Origin: CAZDRI01 sp964508055
GTDB lineage: Bacteria > Pseudomonadota > Gammaproteobacteria > PS1 > Pseudothioglobaceae
Length of the DNA stretch: 64,000 nucleotides
Assembly (NCBI GenBank): GCA_964508055.1
Contig: CAZDRI010000001.1
Location: 1 to 64,000 of the forward strand
Direction of reading: 5' to 3'
Part shown: piece after piece, positions 35,672 through 43,725 of the stretch
Position numbering within the stretch: the first letter of the stretch is position 1
How the letters are laid out: every line of letters starts with the position of its first letter
The notes under the pieces: generated by a model
The model's input: the letters and a program-made list of their open reading frames with translations, nothing else
What the model was told of the DNA's origin: nothing
Database searches by the model: none
Program-made: the position numbers and the translations under genes

Positions 35672-37426
35672 ATGAAAAAATTTAGCAAGTACTTCCCTTA
35701 TGCACCTTGGGTAGAAGAACTTAAGAATCAGCTACTTGAACTTAGAAATGCCAGCAAAATAAAAGCAGATATTACTGCTGGAATAACTGTTGCATTAGTA
35801 TTAGTGCCTCAATCTATGGCTTATGCACAATTAGCAGGATTACCTGCTTATTATGGCTTATATGCATCTTTCCTACCAGTTATAATTGCTGCAATAATGG
35901 GTTCATCTAGACAATTGTCAACAGGTCCTGTTGCTATAGTGTCTCTACTTACCGCTGCATCATTGGAACCTTTTGCAACTAATCCAGATACTTATATTTC
36001 TTATGCGATATTACTTGCTTTCTTAGTAGGGATTTTTCAGCTTTCTTTAGGTTTGTTGAGACTTGGCTTGTTAATTAACTTTTTATCACACCCAGTAGTT
36101 GTAGGTTTTACTAATGCTGCAGCAATTATTATTGCAACTTCGCAATTAGGAAAAATATTTGGTGTAAGCGTTGTTAGAAGTGAACATACTTATGAAACTG
36201 TTTGGAATACTTTAGTTGCATCAATGCATAGCGCCCACTTCACAACTGTAGCCATTGCCATAATCGCATTTTTAACCCTATACTTAATAAAAAAATTTGC
36301 ACCTAAATTTCCTAATGTTTTAATTGCAGTAGTTATAACTACTTTAGCTTCTTGGATATTTAATTTTGAGCAACATGGAGGAAAAATAGTCGGTAATGTC
36401 CCTAGTGGTCTACCTCCTTTTTCAATACCCGAACTTGATATAAATGTTGCTAGAGATTTAATTATTACAGCTATAACTATTGCATTAATTGGTTTTATGG
36501 AAGCAATATCAATAGCAAAAGCTATGGCTGCACAAACAAGACAAAGACTTGATATTAATCAAGAGTTAATCGGACAAGGCACATCAAATATAATTGCTAG
36601 TTTTTTCTCAGGATATGCTGTATCAGGTTCATTTTCACGCTCTGCAGTAAATATTGATTCTGGTGCTGTTACTATTTTTTCTTCTATAGTAACAGGCTTA
36701 GTTGTAGCTATAACACTTTTATGGTTAACTCCTCTTTTATATAACATACCGCAAGCAACACTGGCAGCTGTTATTATCATGGCTGTAATAAATTTAGTTA
36801 AATTTCAGCCAATAAAGCATGCATGGAAAGTAGAAAAACATGATGGTGTTGTAGCTATTACAACATTTGTATTAACTTTGATTTTTGCACCGCATTTAGA
36901 AAATGGGATTTTAATAGGTGTATTACTATCGCTTGGCTTATTTGTTTTTAGGACTATGAAACCTAGTTTTGCAGAATTATCTGCTCGTGAAGGGTCTTCA
37001 TTACTAGTTGATGCGGTTGATAATAAATTAGAGCGAAGTGAAATTGTAACAATTGTAAAATTTAGTGGCTCATTATATTTTGCTAATGCAAATTATTTTG
37101 AGACTAAGATGCTGCAATTGGTTGCTGAAAAAGATAATCTTAAATATATTATTGTAGATATGGCTGGTATCAATTGGATAGATTCTAGTGGTGAACATGT
37201 GCTAGCTACACTAATAGAAAGGCTTGCAAACTCAAATATTGAACTATTATTTGCTAGAGTTGAGGGTATAGAAAAAGTGCTTAGAAGATCTGGATTTATT
37301 GATGATTTTGGAGAGAAAAGATTCTTTTATCATCGTTTAGAGGCTTTAAGTTTTGCTTGGAATGAGTTGGGTAATATTGAAGCTAATAAAAACCCTCTAA
37401 AACATTTAATAACAAACATTGCTTAA
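35672..37426 (+). CDS. SulP-family sulfate/anion permease
   Basis: A 584-residue SulP transporter with the classic N-terminal signature LVPQSMAYAQLAGLP and the GSSRQLSTGPVAIVSL motif. A membrane domain of 12-14 helices is followed by a C-terminal STAS domain (about 450-560), with the conserved IDSSGEHVL loop. It belongs to the main sulfate-permease branch and is clearly different from the BicA-like protein encoded divergently. Substrate (sulfate, bicarbonate or another anion) is not determined by sequence. Confidence 0.88.
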   Translation: MKKFSKYFPYAPWVEELKNQLLELRNASKIKADITAGITVALVLVPQSMAYAQLAGLPAYYGLYASFLPVIIAAIMGSSRQLSTGPVAIVSLLTAASLEPFATNPDTYISYAILLAFLVGIFQLSLGLLRLGLLINFLSHPVVVGFTNAAAIIIATSQLGKIFGVSVVRSEHTYETVWNTLVASMHSAHFTTVAIAIIAFLTLYLIKKFAPKFPNVLIAVVITTLASWIFNFEQHGGKIVGNVPSGLPPFSIPELDINVARDLIITAITIALIGFMEAISIAKAMAAQTRQRLDINQELIGQGTSNIIASFFSGYAVSGSFSRSAVNIDSGAVTIFSSIVTGLVVAITLLWLTPLLYNIPQATLAAVIIMAVINLVKFQPIKHAWKVEKHDGVVAITTFVLTLIFAPHLENGILIGVLLSLGLFVFRTMKPSFAELSAREGSSLLVDAVDNKLERSEIVTIVKFSGSLYFANANYFETKMLQLVAEKDNLKYIIVDMAGINWIDSSGEHVLATLIERLANSNIELLFARVEGIEKVLRRSGFIDDFGEKRFFYHRLEALSFAWNELGNIEANKNPLKHLITNIA

Positions 37427-37468
37427 TAGCTATAATATCTTATATATAATTTTTTTTTATAACATAAC

Positions 37469-39649
37469 ATGCTTAGTTATTCAATTTATTATCGTATTTT
37501 AATCACAGCAATAGCTATTGTTGCTTTACTAGCACCTAGTTTAGGTCCTAACTCTCTTTCGGTAACACCTGAAAGTTTTAAAACTGTCTGGGGAGTATCT
37601 GGTGTTGGTATGTTATTGATATTGTGGATGCTCACCCAAGGCATTAATTATAAGTTAATAATTATAAACTCGCCTTTTTACTTTCCAATTTTAGGTTTTA
37701 TAGTCTGGTGTTTTATATCTTTGTTATGGGTAATTGATTATCATTTTGCAGCAGTATTATTAAGTCAATTTGTATCACAAGCTTTGATTTTTTTCATTGT
37801 AATAAATTCAATTCGGGATGGTAAAGAATTAAAACACTTCTTAACTTTAATGGTAATAGTAAGTATGTTAGTGTCAGCATTAGGATTATTACAGTACTAC
37901 TTTCCAGGTAATAAAGGTATCCAAACTTTTATTCGTCAAGCAGTACCACCTGGTGCCACTTTTGGCAACAAAAATATGGCAATCCACTTTATTGTTATGA
38001 CCCTGCCTTTAAGCATAGTTTTTTGGCTACGAGCGACACATTTACCTAAAATATTATTTTTTACATCATCTACAATATTATGTTCATTATTTCTAATCCA
38101 CTCTCATACTAGAGCTGGATGGTTGTCAATGTTTATTGAAATATCATTTTTATCAATTTTTTTATTATATGATTTTTTAAAAAATAGGAAAAATCCATTT
38201 ATTATCAAAGATGGATTTAAATATAAAAAAATGATGATATTACTTGTAGGTCTTATTATTTGGATTATAGCAATTAATGTTACTAAACAAGGTTTTACTA
38301 ATAATCTTGATAAGGTATCACAAAGATTTATGAGCATGTCATACAATGAATCAAAAAAAGCTGGTAATGAAAGACTACCTGCTTGGTTTAATACTTTAGA
38401 AATGATAAAAGAGTACCCTGTCGCTGGAGTAGGAATAGGTCAATGGGCAGTGCATTATCCACTTTATTACGATAGAGTTGAAAAAGATAAAATATTTAAT
38501 GAACGAATTAGATTAAGACATTTGCATAATGAGTATTTAGAGATGTTCGCCAATGTTGGCATAATAGGATATGCTTTTTTACTTTGGTTAGCATATTTAG
38601 TTATAACTACTTCTTATAAAATACTAGCAAATGTAAACAGTGAAAATCGTTATCTTATTTTAGGCATGGTGCTAGCGCTTACCGGGTTTGCTGTTACTTC
38701 TAATTTTACATTTCCAATAAAAGTTTATTCTCCTGCAGTGTATTCTCTTGTCTACATTGCATTAATTGCTAATAGTTATTTTCGTAGCATCGGTGATAAA
38801 AAAGGAGCACCTAATCTTAGTGCTCAACAAAAATATAATCATATAATAGGGGATAGTAAAAGCTATTTTATATTTAGTAAATCAGTCAATCAAATTGTGT
38901 TTATTTTAGCCATTATAATAACTTTAATAGCTGGCTATGCATCGTATAATTGGATTAAAGCAGAACACCATTATCATAATGCTCTATCTTTAAAGCAAAG
39001 TGGTAATATAAAATTTGCAATTTCTGAAATTAATAAGTCTCTCAAACACAACCCTTACCGTGCAAAAGCATATACTGTTGCTGGAGGCTTATATTTTAAA
39101 AATGGTAACTCTGAGAAAGCAATTGATTTAATAAACCAAGGTTTATCAATATCACCATATCAAACAGCTCCTCTTTTAAACTTATCACAAGTTTATGAAA
39201 GTAAATCTGATTTAAAAAATCAAATTAAAATCTTAGAAAGACTTATTGAAGTAGACCCAAGGCATGTAAATGCTTATGCAAAATTAACAAGAGCTTATAT
39301 TAATGCTAAAGATGCTAAAAAAACAAACATTGCTTATAATAATATGAAAAAATATTTTAATTATTTTAAAGATAGAAATGGCTTTGGTCCTTATCATCGC
39401 CATGTTGGGCGTACTGCAACTAGTGTAAATGATTACAATTATGCAAAAATTGTTTTTGTGGATGCTATAAAAAAGGACCCTTCTGCTGAAAATTATAAAG
39501 GTTTAGGAATTGTATTTTATTATTCTAAAACAGATGAAGATAAAGAAAAAGGGATTGCTTTATTTAAACAAGCTTTAAAATTAAACCCAAAAGTTAGTCA
39601 ATATAAAAAAATAAGAAAGATAATAAAGGATTTTAAAGCCAATAAATAG
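37469..39649 (+). CDS. O-antigen ligase-like membrane protein with TPRs
   Basis: A 726-residue protein. Residues 1-500 hold about 12 transmembrane helices with the Wzy_C/O-antigen ligase core, including the HTRAGWLS segment near residue 213 and the RHLHNEYLE segment with its conserved histidine near residue 350. From about residue 505 a periplasmic or cytoplasmic TPR region carries at least four repeats (HYHNALSLKQSGN, KAYTVAGGLYFKNG and others). Ligases of this superfamily transfer polysaccharide to lipid A core or glycans to proteins. The actual substrate is unknown. Confidence 0.85.
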   Translation: MLSYSIYYRILITAIAIVALLAPSLGPNSLSVTPESFKTVWGVSGVGMLLILWMLTQGINYKLIIINSPFYFPILGFIVWCFISLLWVIDYHFAAVLLSQFVSQALIFFIVINSIRDGKELKHFLTLMVIVSMLVSALGLLQYYFPGNKGIQTFIRQAVPPGATFGNKNMAIHFIVMTLPLSIVFWLRATHLPKILFFTSSTILCSLFLIHSHTRAGWLSMFIEISFLSIFLLYDFLKNRKNPFIIKDGFKYKKMMILLVGLIIWIIAINVTKQGFTNNLDKVSQRFMSMSYNESKKAGNERLPAWFNTLEMIKEYPVAGVGIGQWAVHYPLYYDRVEKDKIFNERIRLRHLHNEYLEMFANVGIIGYAFLLWLAYLVITTSYKILANVNSENRYLILGMVLALTGFAVTSNFTFPIKVYSPAVYSLVYIALIANSYFRSIGDKKGAPNLSAQQKYNHIIGDSKSYFIFSKSVNQIVFILAIIITLIAGYASYNWIKAEHHYHNALSLKQSGNIKFAISEINKSLKHNPYRAKAYTVAGGLYFKNGNSEKAIDLINQGLSISPYQTAPLLNLSQVYESKSDLKNQIKILERLIEVDPRHVNAYAKLTRAYINAKDAKKTNIAYNNMKKYFNYFKDRNGFGPYHRHVGRTATSVNDYNYAKIVFVDAIKKDPSAENYKGLGIVFYYSKTDEDKEKGIALFKQALKLNPKVSQYKKIRKIIKDFKANK

Positions 39650-39670
39650 AATTTAGAACTGTGCAAAAAT

Positions 39671-40285
39671 TCAGCTTAAAAATGAAATGTCTCCAGCACC
39701 CTTTCTTAAAATACTAATATTATTATCTGCTAAATTAATAACAGTAGTAGGGTCAATAGGACAATAACCGCCATCAATAATTAAGTCCACTTTATTAAAA
39801 AGAATCTCCTTAATATCATCAATATCATAAAATTCAACTTCATCTAAAATCAATGATACACTCATAATTGGTTCTGCTAATTCTGTAAGTAAACTTCTTA
39901 CTATATTATTATCTGAAACTCTAAATCCTATAGTTTTCTTTTTAGGATGTAAAAGGCGGTTTGGAACATCTTTTACAGCCCTTAAAATGAAGGTATAAGG
40001 ACCTGGCAATATATTTTTTAATAGTCTAAATTTAGGTTTGTCTAATCTTGCATATTCCCCTATTGATGATAAACTTTCAACCATTAAAGTAAAGTGGTGA
40101 TGTTTATCTAATACGCGTATTTTTCTTATTGTATCTATACCTTTTTTATTGCCTAATTTACAACCTAAGGCATAACCTGAATCAGTTGGATATGCAATAA
40201 CTCCACCTGCATTTAAAATATCAATAACTTGTCTTATTAACCTTAATTGTGGTGATGATGAATGAATATTTAAAATTTTAGCCAT
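39671..40285 (-). CDS. YciO/TsaC-family protein
   Basis: A 204-residue protein with the YrdC fold, related to threonylcarbamoyl-AMP synthase. The motifs YPTDSGYALGC near residue 36 and the KKKTIGFRVSD strand are present, and the C-terminal RKGAGD is typical of the YciO branch. TsaC makes the precursor for the t6A modification of tRNA. YciO paralogues have weak or uncertain activity, so I keep the name general. It is the last core gene before the accessory island. Confidence 0.85.
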   Translation of the reverse strand: MAKILNIHSSSPQLRLIRQVIDILNAGGVIAYPTDSGYALGCKLGNKKGIDTIRKIRVLDKHHHFTLMVESLSSIGEYARLDKPKFRLLKNILPGPYTFILRAVKDVPNRLLHPKKKTIGFRVSDNNIVRSLLTELAEPIMSVSLILDEVEFYDIDDIKEILFNKVDLIIDGGYCPIDPTTVINLADNNISILRKGAGDISFLS

Positions 40286-40483
40286 TGTCGTTTCTGAATT
40301 ACAAGTAAGAAATTGTGTACGCCTAATACATATTGTATTTATTCTTATAAATACTTTGTTTATTTTAATATATTAAATAAGAGGTTTTTTACCTAATGCA
40401 TAATGATGGTTTTTAGCATTATGGGGTTGTTGCAACCTAAACTTAAAAACTTTTGCAGCAAAACTACAAACTGAAATAGCATT

Positions 40484-40687
40484 TTGCTGATAATGATGAT
40501 GCAAAAAAATAGGCATTATTTAGACTTTCATACTTAGTAAAAATACGAGGTACAAGGTTACAGGGATAAACAGTCAAAAGATTATCAAACAAGCCGATTA
40601 AAAATAAAAGAAGTTAAGCAAGGATTAACTAAACAAGATTTAAGCATAGAGAAACAAATACAAAACAGATTTAAACTAATATTATAA
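40484..40687 (+). pseudogene. Decayed 3' end of inovirus Gp2-like gene, copy 1
   Basis: Read with one in-frame stop and one frameshift, this stretch encodes DNDDAKK, then ALFRLSYLVKIRG, then GYRDKQSKDYQTSRLKIKEV and a tail ending NRFKLIL-stop. The same order appears in two other places in the island (42,381 and 44,361). The SYLAK...GYR...SRL pattern resembles my recollection of the YagK/YfjJ C-terminal (inovirus Gp2) domain found in small phage and satellite replication proteins. That family name is tentative; the three-copy relationship is directly visible. Confidence 0.6.
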
Positions 40688-40730
40688 AAATATAGTTTTT
40701 GTTTTGTATATTATAGGATACAACGCTAAA

Positions 40731-40760
40731 ATGAAGTATAAAATTTTTAGAGTTTTTTAA
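40731..40760 (+). pseudogene. Nine-codon toxin N-terminal remnant
   Basis: A short frame encoding MKYKIFRVF-stop, preceded by a GGATACAAC -10-like sequence. Both the upstream sequence and the MKYKI start match the truncated toxin at 45,448 (GATACAAT, then MKYKIITS). This suggests that a RelE/HigB-type toxin gene once started here and was cut off by later rearrangement. Confidence 0.4.
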
Positions 40761-40817
40761 TAAAATTAATTAGCAATCAACTACCCCTGAAAGTTAAAAA
40801 CAAGTACAATCACAGTC

Positions 40818-41108
40818 ATGAAAAAAATCATTGACACGCTTTTGGCATTAATTTTTATGGCATCTCTGTCAGCTAATGGTTTTGAGGTCAACAACAGCTA
40901 TGTACAGATGGAAGCTGACACTTGTCATAAAGTAGACACGGCACACAACCAGAGTTGCGAACAATGCACACTTGCTACTTTTGTAATTCCTGCTTCCGAC
41001 TCAAATATCTCTTATTATGTGCAACAAGCACTAACAACTACAGTGAATACAGCACTATATCGCTCCGCCACTATTAAAGTGGATAATCCACCTCCAATCT
41101 TTTCTTAA
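40818..41108 (+). CDS. Secreted cysteine-containing protein of metal cassette
   Basis: A 96-residue exported protein with a signal peptide (residues 1-21, ending in a SANG-type site). The mature part contains four cysteines, including CEQCT. I do not recognise the family. It opens a short cassette followed by a cytochrome c, a membrane protein and an HMA-domain protein, so a role in copper or haem-related redox handling in the periplasm is possible. The codon use is richer in G and C than in neighbouring genes, suggesting transfer. Confidence 0.6.
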   Translation: MKKIIDTLLALIFMASLSANGFEVNNSYVQMEADTCHKVDTAHNQSCEQCTLATFVIPASDSNISYYVQQALTTTVNTALYRSATIKVDNPPPIFS

Positions 41109-41194
41109 AACTTATCAAAAGGTTTTATTATTAAACAGGCGACAAAGTTACGCCTATCGTATTCAACAATACAAAATTATTAAGGAAGAAAGTT

Positions 41195-41599
41195 ATGAAA
41201 AAAATTATTATAGTGTCTAGTGCGGCACTATTGCTATTTGCTTATTTCAATAGCTCCGACACGGAGTCAGTCAATAATGCCAAATTAGGCAAAGAAGTGT
41301 TTGATAAAAATTGTGCTTCTTGTCATGGAGTAGCGGCATCAGGACTTACAAAAAACTGGAAGCAAACACTCCCTAACGGAAAATTCCCCGCTCCCCCATT
41401 AAATGGTACAGCGCATGCTTGGCATCACTCTCCAAAAACACTAATGAAAACCGTTAATTATGGTGGAATTAAGTTTGGTGGCTGGATGCCAGGCTTTAAA
41501 GACAAGTTAAGCGAAGAGGAAAAGCAGGCGGTGCTGGATTATATTTACAGTCTGTGGCCTGATGGCATTAAGGAAAAATATGACAGTAGATTTAAATAA
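41195..41599 (+). CDS. Secreted c-type cytochrome
   Basis: A 134-residue class I cytochrome c with a hydrophobic N-terminal signal or anchor (residues 1-20) and one haem-binding CASCH motif near residue 41. The likely axial methionine is in GGWMPGF near residue 95, and a C-terminal helix follows (EKQAVLDYIYSLW). It carries electrons in the periplasm. An AAGGAAG ribosome-binding site is clear. It stands in the metal cassette between the cysteine protein and a small membrane protein. G+C is visibly higher than in the rest of the window. Confidence 0.9.
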   Translation: MKKIIIVSSAALLLFAYFNSSDTESVNNAKLGKEVFDKNCASCHGVAASGLTKNWKQTLPNGKFPAPPLNGTAHAWHHSPKTLMKTVNYGGIKFGGWMPGFKDKLSEEEKQAVLDYIYSLWPDGIKEKYDSRFK

Positions 41600-41614
41600 A
41601 TACAAGGAGGGGTT

Positions 41615-41878
41615 ATGTTTCTTTTGGCAATTTTATTAATAGCATTAGTGGTTTTTTTAATAATATACGATTCTAAAAAAAGTGGTAAAAAAATGAAAGA
41701 TGATGTAGAAGTTTCAATAGTAGAAGTCTCTAACTTTAATATGCCTTTTTTATCAATGGTGATGTTAATGGTTAAGTGGGCAATAGCCTCAATCCCAGCG
41801 CTGTTTATCCTATGGGTGCTATTTATGGTGTTTGGCGGTATAGTTAGCGGACTTTTTCGTGGGCTGGGTCATATGTAG
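41615..41878 (+). CDS. Small two-span membrane protein
   Basis: An 87-residue protein with an N-terminal transmembrane helix (residues 2-20), a short charged stretch with several lysines, and a second long hydrophobic segment (about 50-80). I recognise no family. It starts 15 bases after the cytochrome gene behind an AAGGAGG ribosome-binding site, so it is co-transcribed with it. Association with the cytochrome or with metal export is a guess from context only. Confidence 0.6.
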   Translation: MFLLAILLIALVVFLIIYDSKKSGKKMKDDVEVSIVEVSNFNMPFLSMVMLMVKWAIASIPALFILWVLFMVFGGIVSGLFRGLGHM

Positions 41879-41921
41879 CACCCTATTTTTAATAATTTCA
41901 AAAACAAGGACAATAAACACT

Positions 41922-42194
41922 ATGGAAATAATAGTTGAAAATATTAAGTGCGGCGGATGCGCTGGCACAATAAGTAAAAAATTAACAAAGGCTTTTAATA
42001 CAAACTCTGTTGAAGTGAATGTTGAGCTAGGCTCTGTATCAATTGATGTGGATAACTCTAAAAGACAGGAGGTTGTTGAAATTCTTCTATCTCTAGGATA
42101 TCCAGAGATAGATTCAGTTCACGGCTTTAATTCAACAAAGGCAAAAGCCAAATCATTTGTATCGTGTGCTATCGGCAAGATGGATAGAAAGTAA
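41922..42194 (+). CDS. HMA-domain heavy-metal-binding protein
   Basis: A 90-residue cytosolic protein whose first 65 residues form a heavy-metal-associated ferredoxin-like domain. The metal-binding CGGCAGT motif is at about residue 11. Such proteins bring Cu(I) or similar ions to P-type ATPases. The longer frame starting at 41,859 is rejected because the ATG at 41,922 has a proper AAGGA ribosome-binding site and starts the domain immediately. It closes the metal/cytochrome cassette; no P-type ATPase is encoded nearby. Confidence 0.85.
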   Translation: MEIIVENIKCGGCAGTISKKLTKAFNTNSVEVNVELGSVSIDVDNSKRQEVVEILLSLGYPEIDSVHGFNSTKAKAKSFVSCAIGKMDRK

Positions 42195-42380
42195 AGCTCA
42201 ACCGCTAGTTTCTCTTAATTTTGAAAATATAGGGTCAAACTAGCGCCAAAAGCATGCCTACATTACATCCAGAAATTATCTTAAAAGTAAGGTTGGAGAT
42301 ATGTTTAATGTAATACTATGTGTAAGTGCTCATAATTTAAGAAAAATTAAACTTAAACAAGGTATTAGTAAACCAAACTA
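42195..42380. other. Spacer after the metal cassette with inverted repeat
   Basis: No gene is visible. A perfect nine-base inverted repeat, CGCTAGTTT (42203-42211) and AAACTAGCG (42237-42245), lies just behind the HMA gene. It could be a terminator stem, or the edge of the transferred cassette. The sequence after about 42,300 returns to the low G+C of the host. Confidence 0.45.
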
Positions 42381-42506
42381 ACAGGCAAAGGCTATAGAGA
42401 TATAAATACAAAAGACTATCAAACTAGCAGATTAAAAATAAAAGAAGTTAAACAAAATTTAGGCATAGAGGAACAAATAAGGAATAAATTTAGGCTAATA
42501 CTATAA
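42381..42506 (+). pseudogene. Decayed 3' end of inovirus Gp2-like gene, copy 2
   Basis: An open stretch without a start, encoding TGKGYRDINTKDYQTSRLKI, then KEVKQNLGIEEQIRNKF and the end RLIL-stop. It matches copy 1 residue for residue over most of its length (SRLKIKEVKQ, then FRLIL against FKLIL), and the similarity continues a few bases past the stop. The 5' part of the gene is missing. It directly precedes the promoter of the toxin-antitoxin pair at 42,550. Confidence 0.6.
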
Positions 42507-42514
42507 AAATATTA

Positions 42515-42542
42515 TTGACATTATTTAAAACTGTAATACAAT
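42515..42542 (+). promoter_or_regulatory. Promoter of RelE-type TA pair
   Basis: A consensus -35 box TTGACA (42515-42520), a 16-base spacer and a TACAAT -10 box (42537-42542). The toxin ATG begins only eight bases after the -10 box, where transcription would be expected to start, so the mRNA is probably leaderless. TGTAA-containing direct repeats around the -10 box could bind the antitoxin. Confidence 0.65.
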
Positions 42543-42549
42543 GTAAACA

Positions 42550-42813
42550 ATGTTGTTTTATAACGATAAGATATTAAAGAAAATAAATAAAAATATTATT
42601 CCTAAGAATATATTTATTCATATTAATAATGCTTTTAAGTCAATTGATTTAACCAAAGATTTAACACTTTTTGACATAAGCAGAATAAAAGGAAAAGCTA
42701 AAAGAGTTTACTACAGGTTAAGAAAAGGAAAATATAGAGCTATTTTTTATATTGAGAATAATAATATTTATGTTATTGGATTAGATAAAAGAGAGGATAT
42801 TTATAAAAAATGA
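42550..42813 (+). CDS. RelE/ParE-superfamily toxin
   Basis: An 87-residue basic protein of the RelE/plasmid-stabilisation superfamily, whose members cut mRNA on the ribosome or poison gyrase. The C-terminal half has the conserved core YRLRKGKYRAIF and ends with GLDKREDIYKK, typical of the group. It overlaps the downstream antitoxin by four bases (ATGA). The toxin-first gene order is less common for RelE pairs than antitoxin-first, but is known for HigBA-like modules. The frame is intact. Confidence 0.8.
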   Translation: MLFYNDKILKKINKNIIPKNIFIHINNAFKSIDLTKDLTLFDISRIKGKAKRVYYRLRKGKYRAIFYIENNNIYVIGLDKREDIYKK

Positions 42814-43028
42814 GTATAGTATCAATAAGACTAAATAATGATGATAAGAAAAAACTAGATTATTTAACTAATTCTTTACACAAGGATAAATCTACAATTA
42901 TTAAAAATTCTTTAAATAATTTATATGAGGATTTAATAGACTTAGATTATATTAACGACTTTGAACAAGAAGAAAAAGAGGGTCAAGTAAGTTTTATATC
43001 AGCAGATGAAATCATTAAAAGAATATAA
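42810..43028 (+). CDS. Ribbon-helix-helix-type antitoxin
   Basis: A 72-residue acidic partner of the upstream toxin. The N-terminal MSIVSIRLNNDDKKKLD is the beta-strand and first helix of a ribbon-helix-helix DNA-binding domain (CopG/RelB/DUF6290-like). The C-terminal half, rich in Asp and Glu, would wrap the toxin. It is translationally coupled to the toxin. Its stop codon lies only two bases before an orphan antidote frame, suggesting that another module was joined directly behind it. Confidence 0.75.
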   Translation: MSIVSIRLNNDDKKKLDYLTNSLHKDKSTIIKNSLNNLYEDLIDLDYINDFEQEEKEGQVSFISADEIIKRI

Positions 43029-43030
43029 AA

Positions 43031-43312
43031 GTTGTCAAATTAAAAACTTTTGACAGAAGCGAATACATAAAAAACCCTAAACAAGCAAGTGAGTATTTAC
43101 AAACTATGCTTAATGAAAACGGCATAGAAGGATTTTATCAAGTATTGAGCGATATTGCTAAGGCTAAGAAATGGGTAAATATATCTCAAGAAATTGGAGC
43201 AAGTAGAAAAAGTTTATATAAGTCTTTATCTAAAATAGGTAATCCAAATTTTAAAACTATATTAAAAGCCTTAAACTCTTTAAGTATAGATATAACTTTT
43301 AAACCAGTATAA
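43031..43312 (+). pseudogene. HigA-like antidote lacking a normal start
   Basis: The frame encodes VVKLKTFDRSEYIKNPKQ and continues to LNSLSIDITFKPV-stop. It aligns along its entire length with the antidote at 45,486, but where that gene has ATG this copy has GTT. The first usable ATG (43,106) would remove 25 residues, though the helix-turn-helix part would remain (68 residues). The family is the 'addiction module antidote' group of HigA-like proteins. No toxin gene precedes it. It is most likely a remnant, or it starts at a non-standard codon. Confidence 0.7.
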
Positions 43313-43683
43313 AAAATGACAACAAAGAAAGCCACAGCTTACCATTAACTAAGTTTTTAACTAAGTTATTAAAGCAAAGACAAGAGCAAACTATAAGCCC
43401 TTATGTGTTTGAGGGCGTAGACCCTAACAAAGCTATGAACGACCCTAAAAAGCAAATGGATAAGGTCAGAAAAATAAGCGGGGTATATTTCACAGCCCAC
43501 GACTTAAGGCGAACATTTATAACTATAGCCGAGAAGTTAGAAATACCAGCCTACACACTTAAAAGACTGGTAAATCATAAAGACAAAAGAGATGTAACAC
43601 TAGGCTATATTATTTATGACACTGATAGACTTAAGGAACCTATGGAAAAAATATCTAGCTATATACTGGAGCGGGTTAAATGA
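43313..43683 (+). pseudogene. Tyrosine integrase C-terminal fragment
   Basis: An open stretch of about 123 codons without a start. It begins near KESHSLPLTKFL, the usual strand before the active-site region of phage/P4-type integrases, and contains HDLRRTF, LVNHKD and the likely tyrosine in TLGYI. The C-terminal RLKEPMEKISSYIL is the family ending. The N-terminal arm-binding and core-binding domains are missing, so it cannot be a functional recombinase by itself. It directly follows the antidote remnant. It supports an integrated-element origin for the island. Confidence 0.8.
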
Positions 43684-43688
43684 TTTAT

Positions 43689-43719
43689 TTGGCGTATTTA
43701 TACGCTATTAGCGTATAAT
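43689..43719 (+). promoter_or_regulatory. Promoter/operator of HigBA-type pair
   Basis: Three half-sites are arranged as GCGTAT (43692), ATACGC (43700) and GCGTAT (43711). The first two form a perfect palindrome. The third overlaps the -10 box TATAAT (43714-43719), and a TTGGCG -35-like box lies at 43689-43694. The toxin ATG is seven bases after the -10 box, again suggesting a leaderless transcript. This is the expected layout for autoregulation by an Xre-type antitoxin. Confidence 0.65.
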
Positions 43720-43725
43720 AACCTT

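Larger units (their letters stand above)
40286..40817. other. Left flank of the accessory island
   Basis: A gene-poor 532-base stretch. Its first 190 bases, beside the YciO gene, contain only AT-rich sequence and a promoter region for that leftward gene. From about 40,480 it carries a decayed copy of the Gp2-like gene tail (listed separately), then a remnant promoter and the first nine codons of a toxin gene at 40,731. No intact gene is present. Confidence 0.6.

Noticed and set aside
40400..40450. Possible duplicate of the tRNA-Met 3' end (att site) at the left island edge
   Set aside because: Only AGCATTATG and a few scattered bases match the tRNA; this is too short in an AT-rich sequence to call an attachment site.
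41859..42194. HMA protein starting at 41,859 with a 21-residue extension
   Set aside because: The extension overlaps the previous gene and has no ribosome-binding site, while the ATG at 41,922 has one and starts the domain directly.
43106..43312. Independent 68-residue DNA-binding gene
   Set aside because: The frame is open 25 codons upstream and aligns there with the antidote at 45,486, so the short version is a truncated reading of an older gene.
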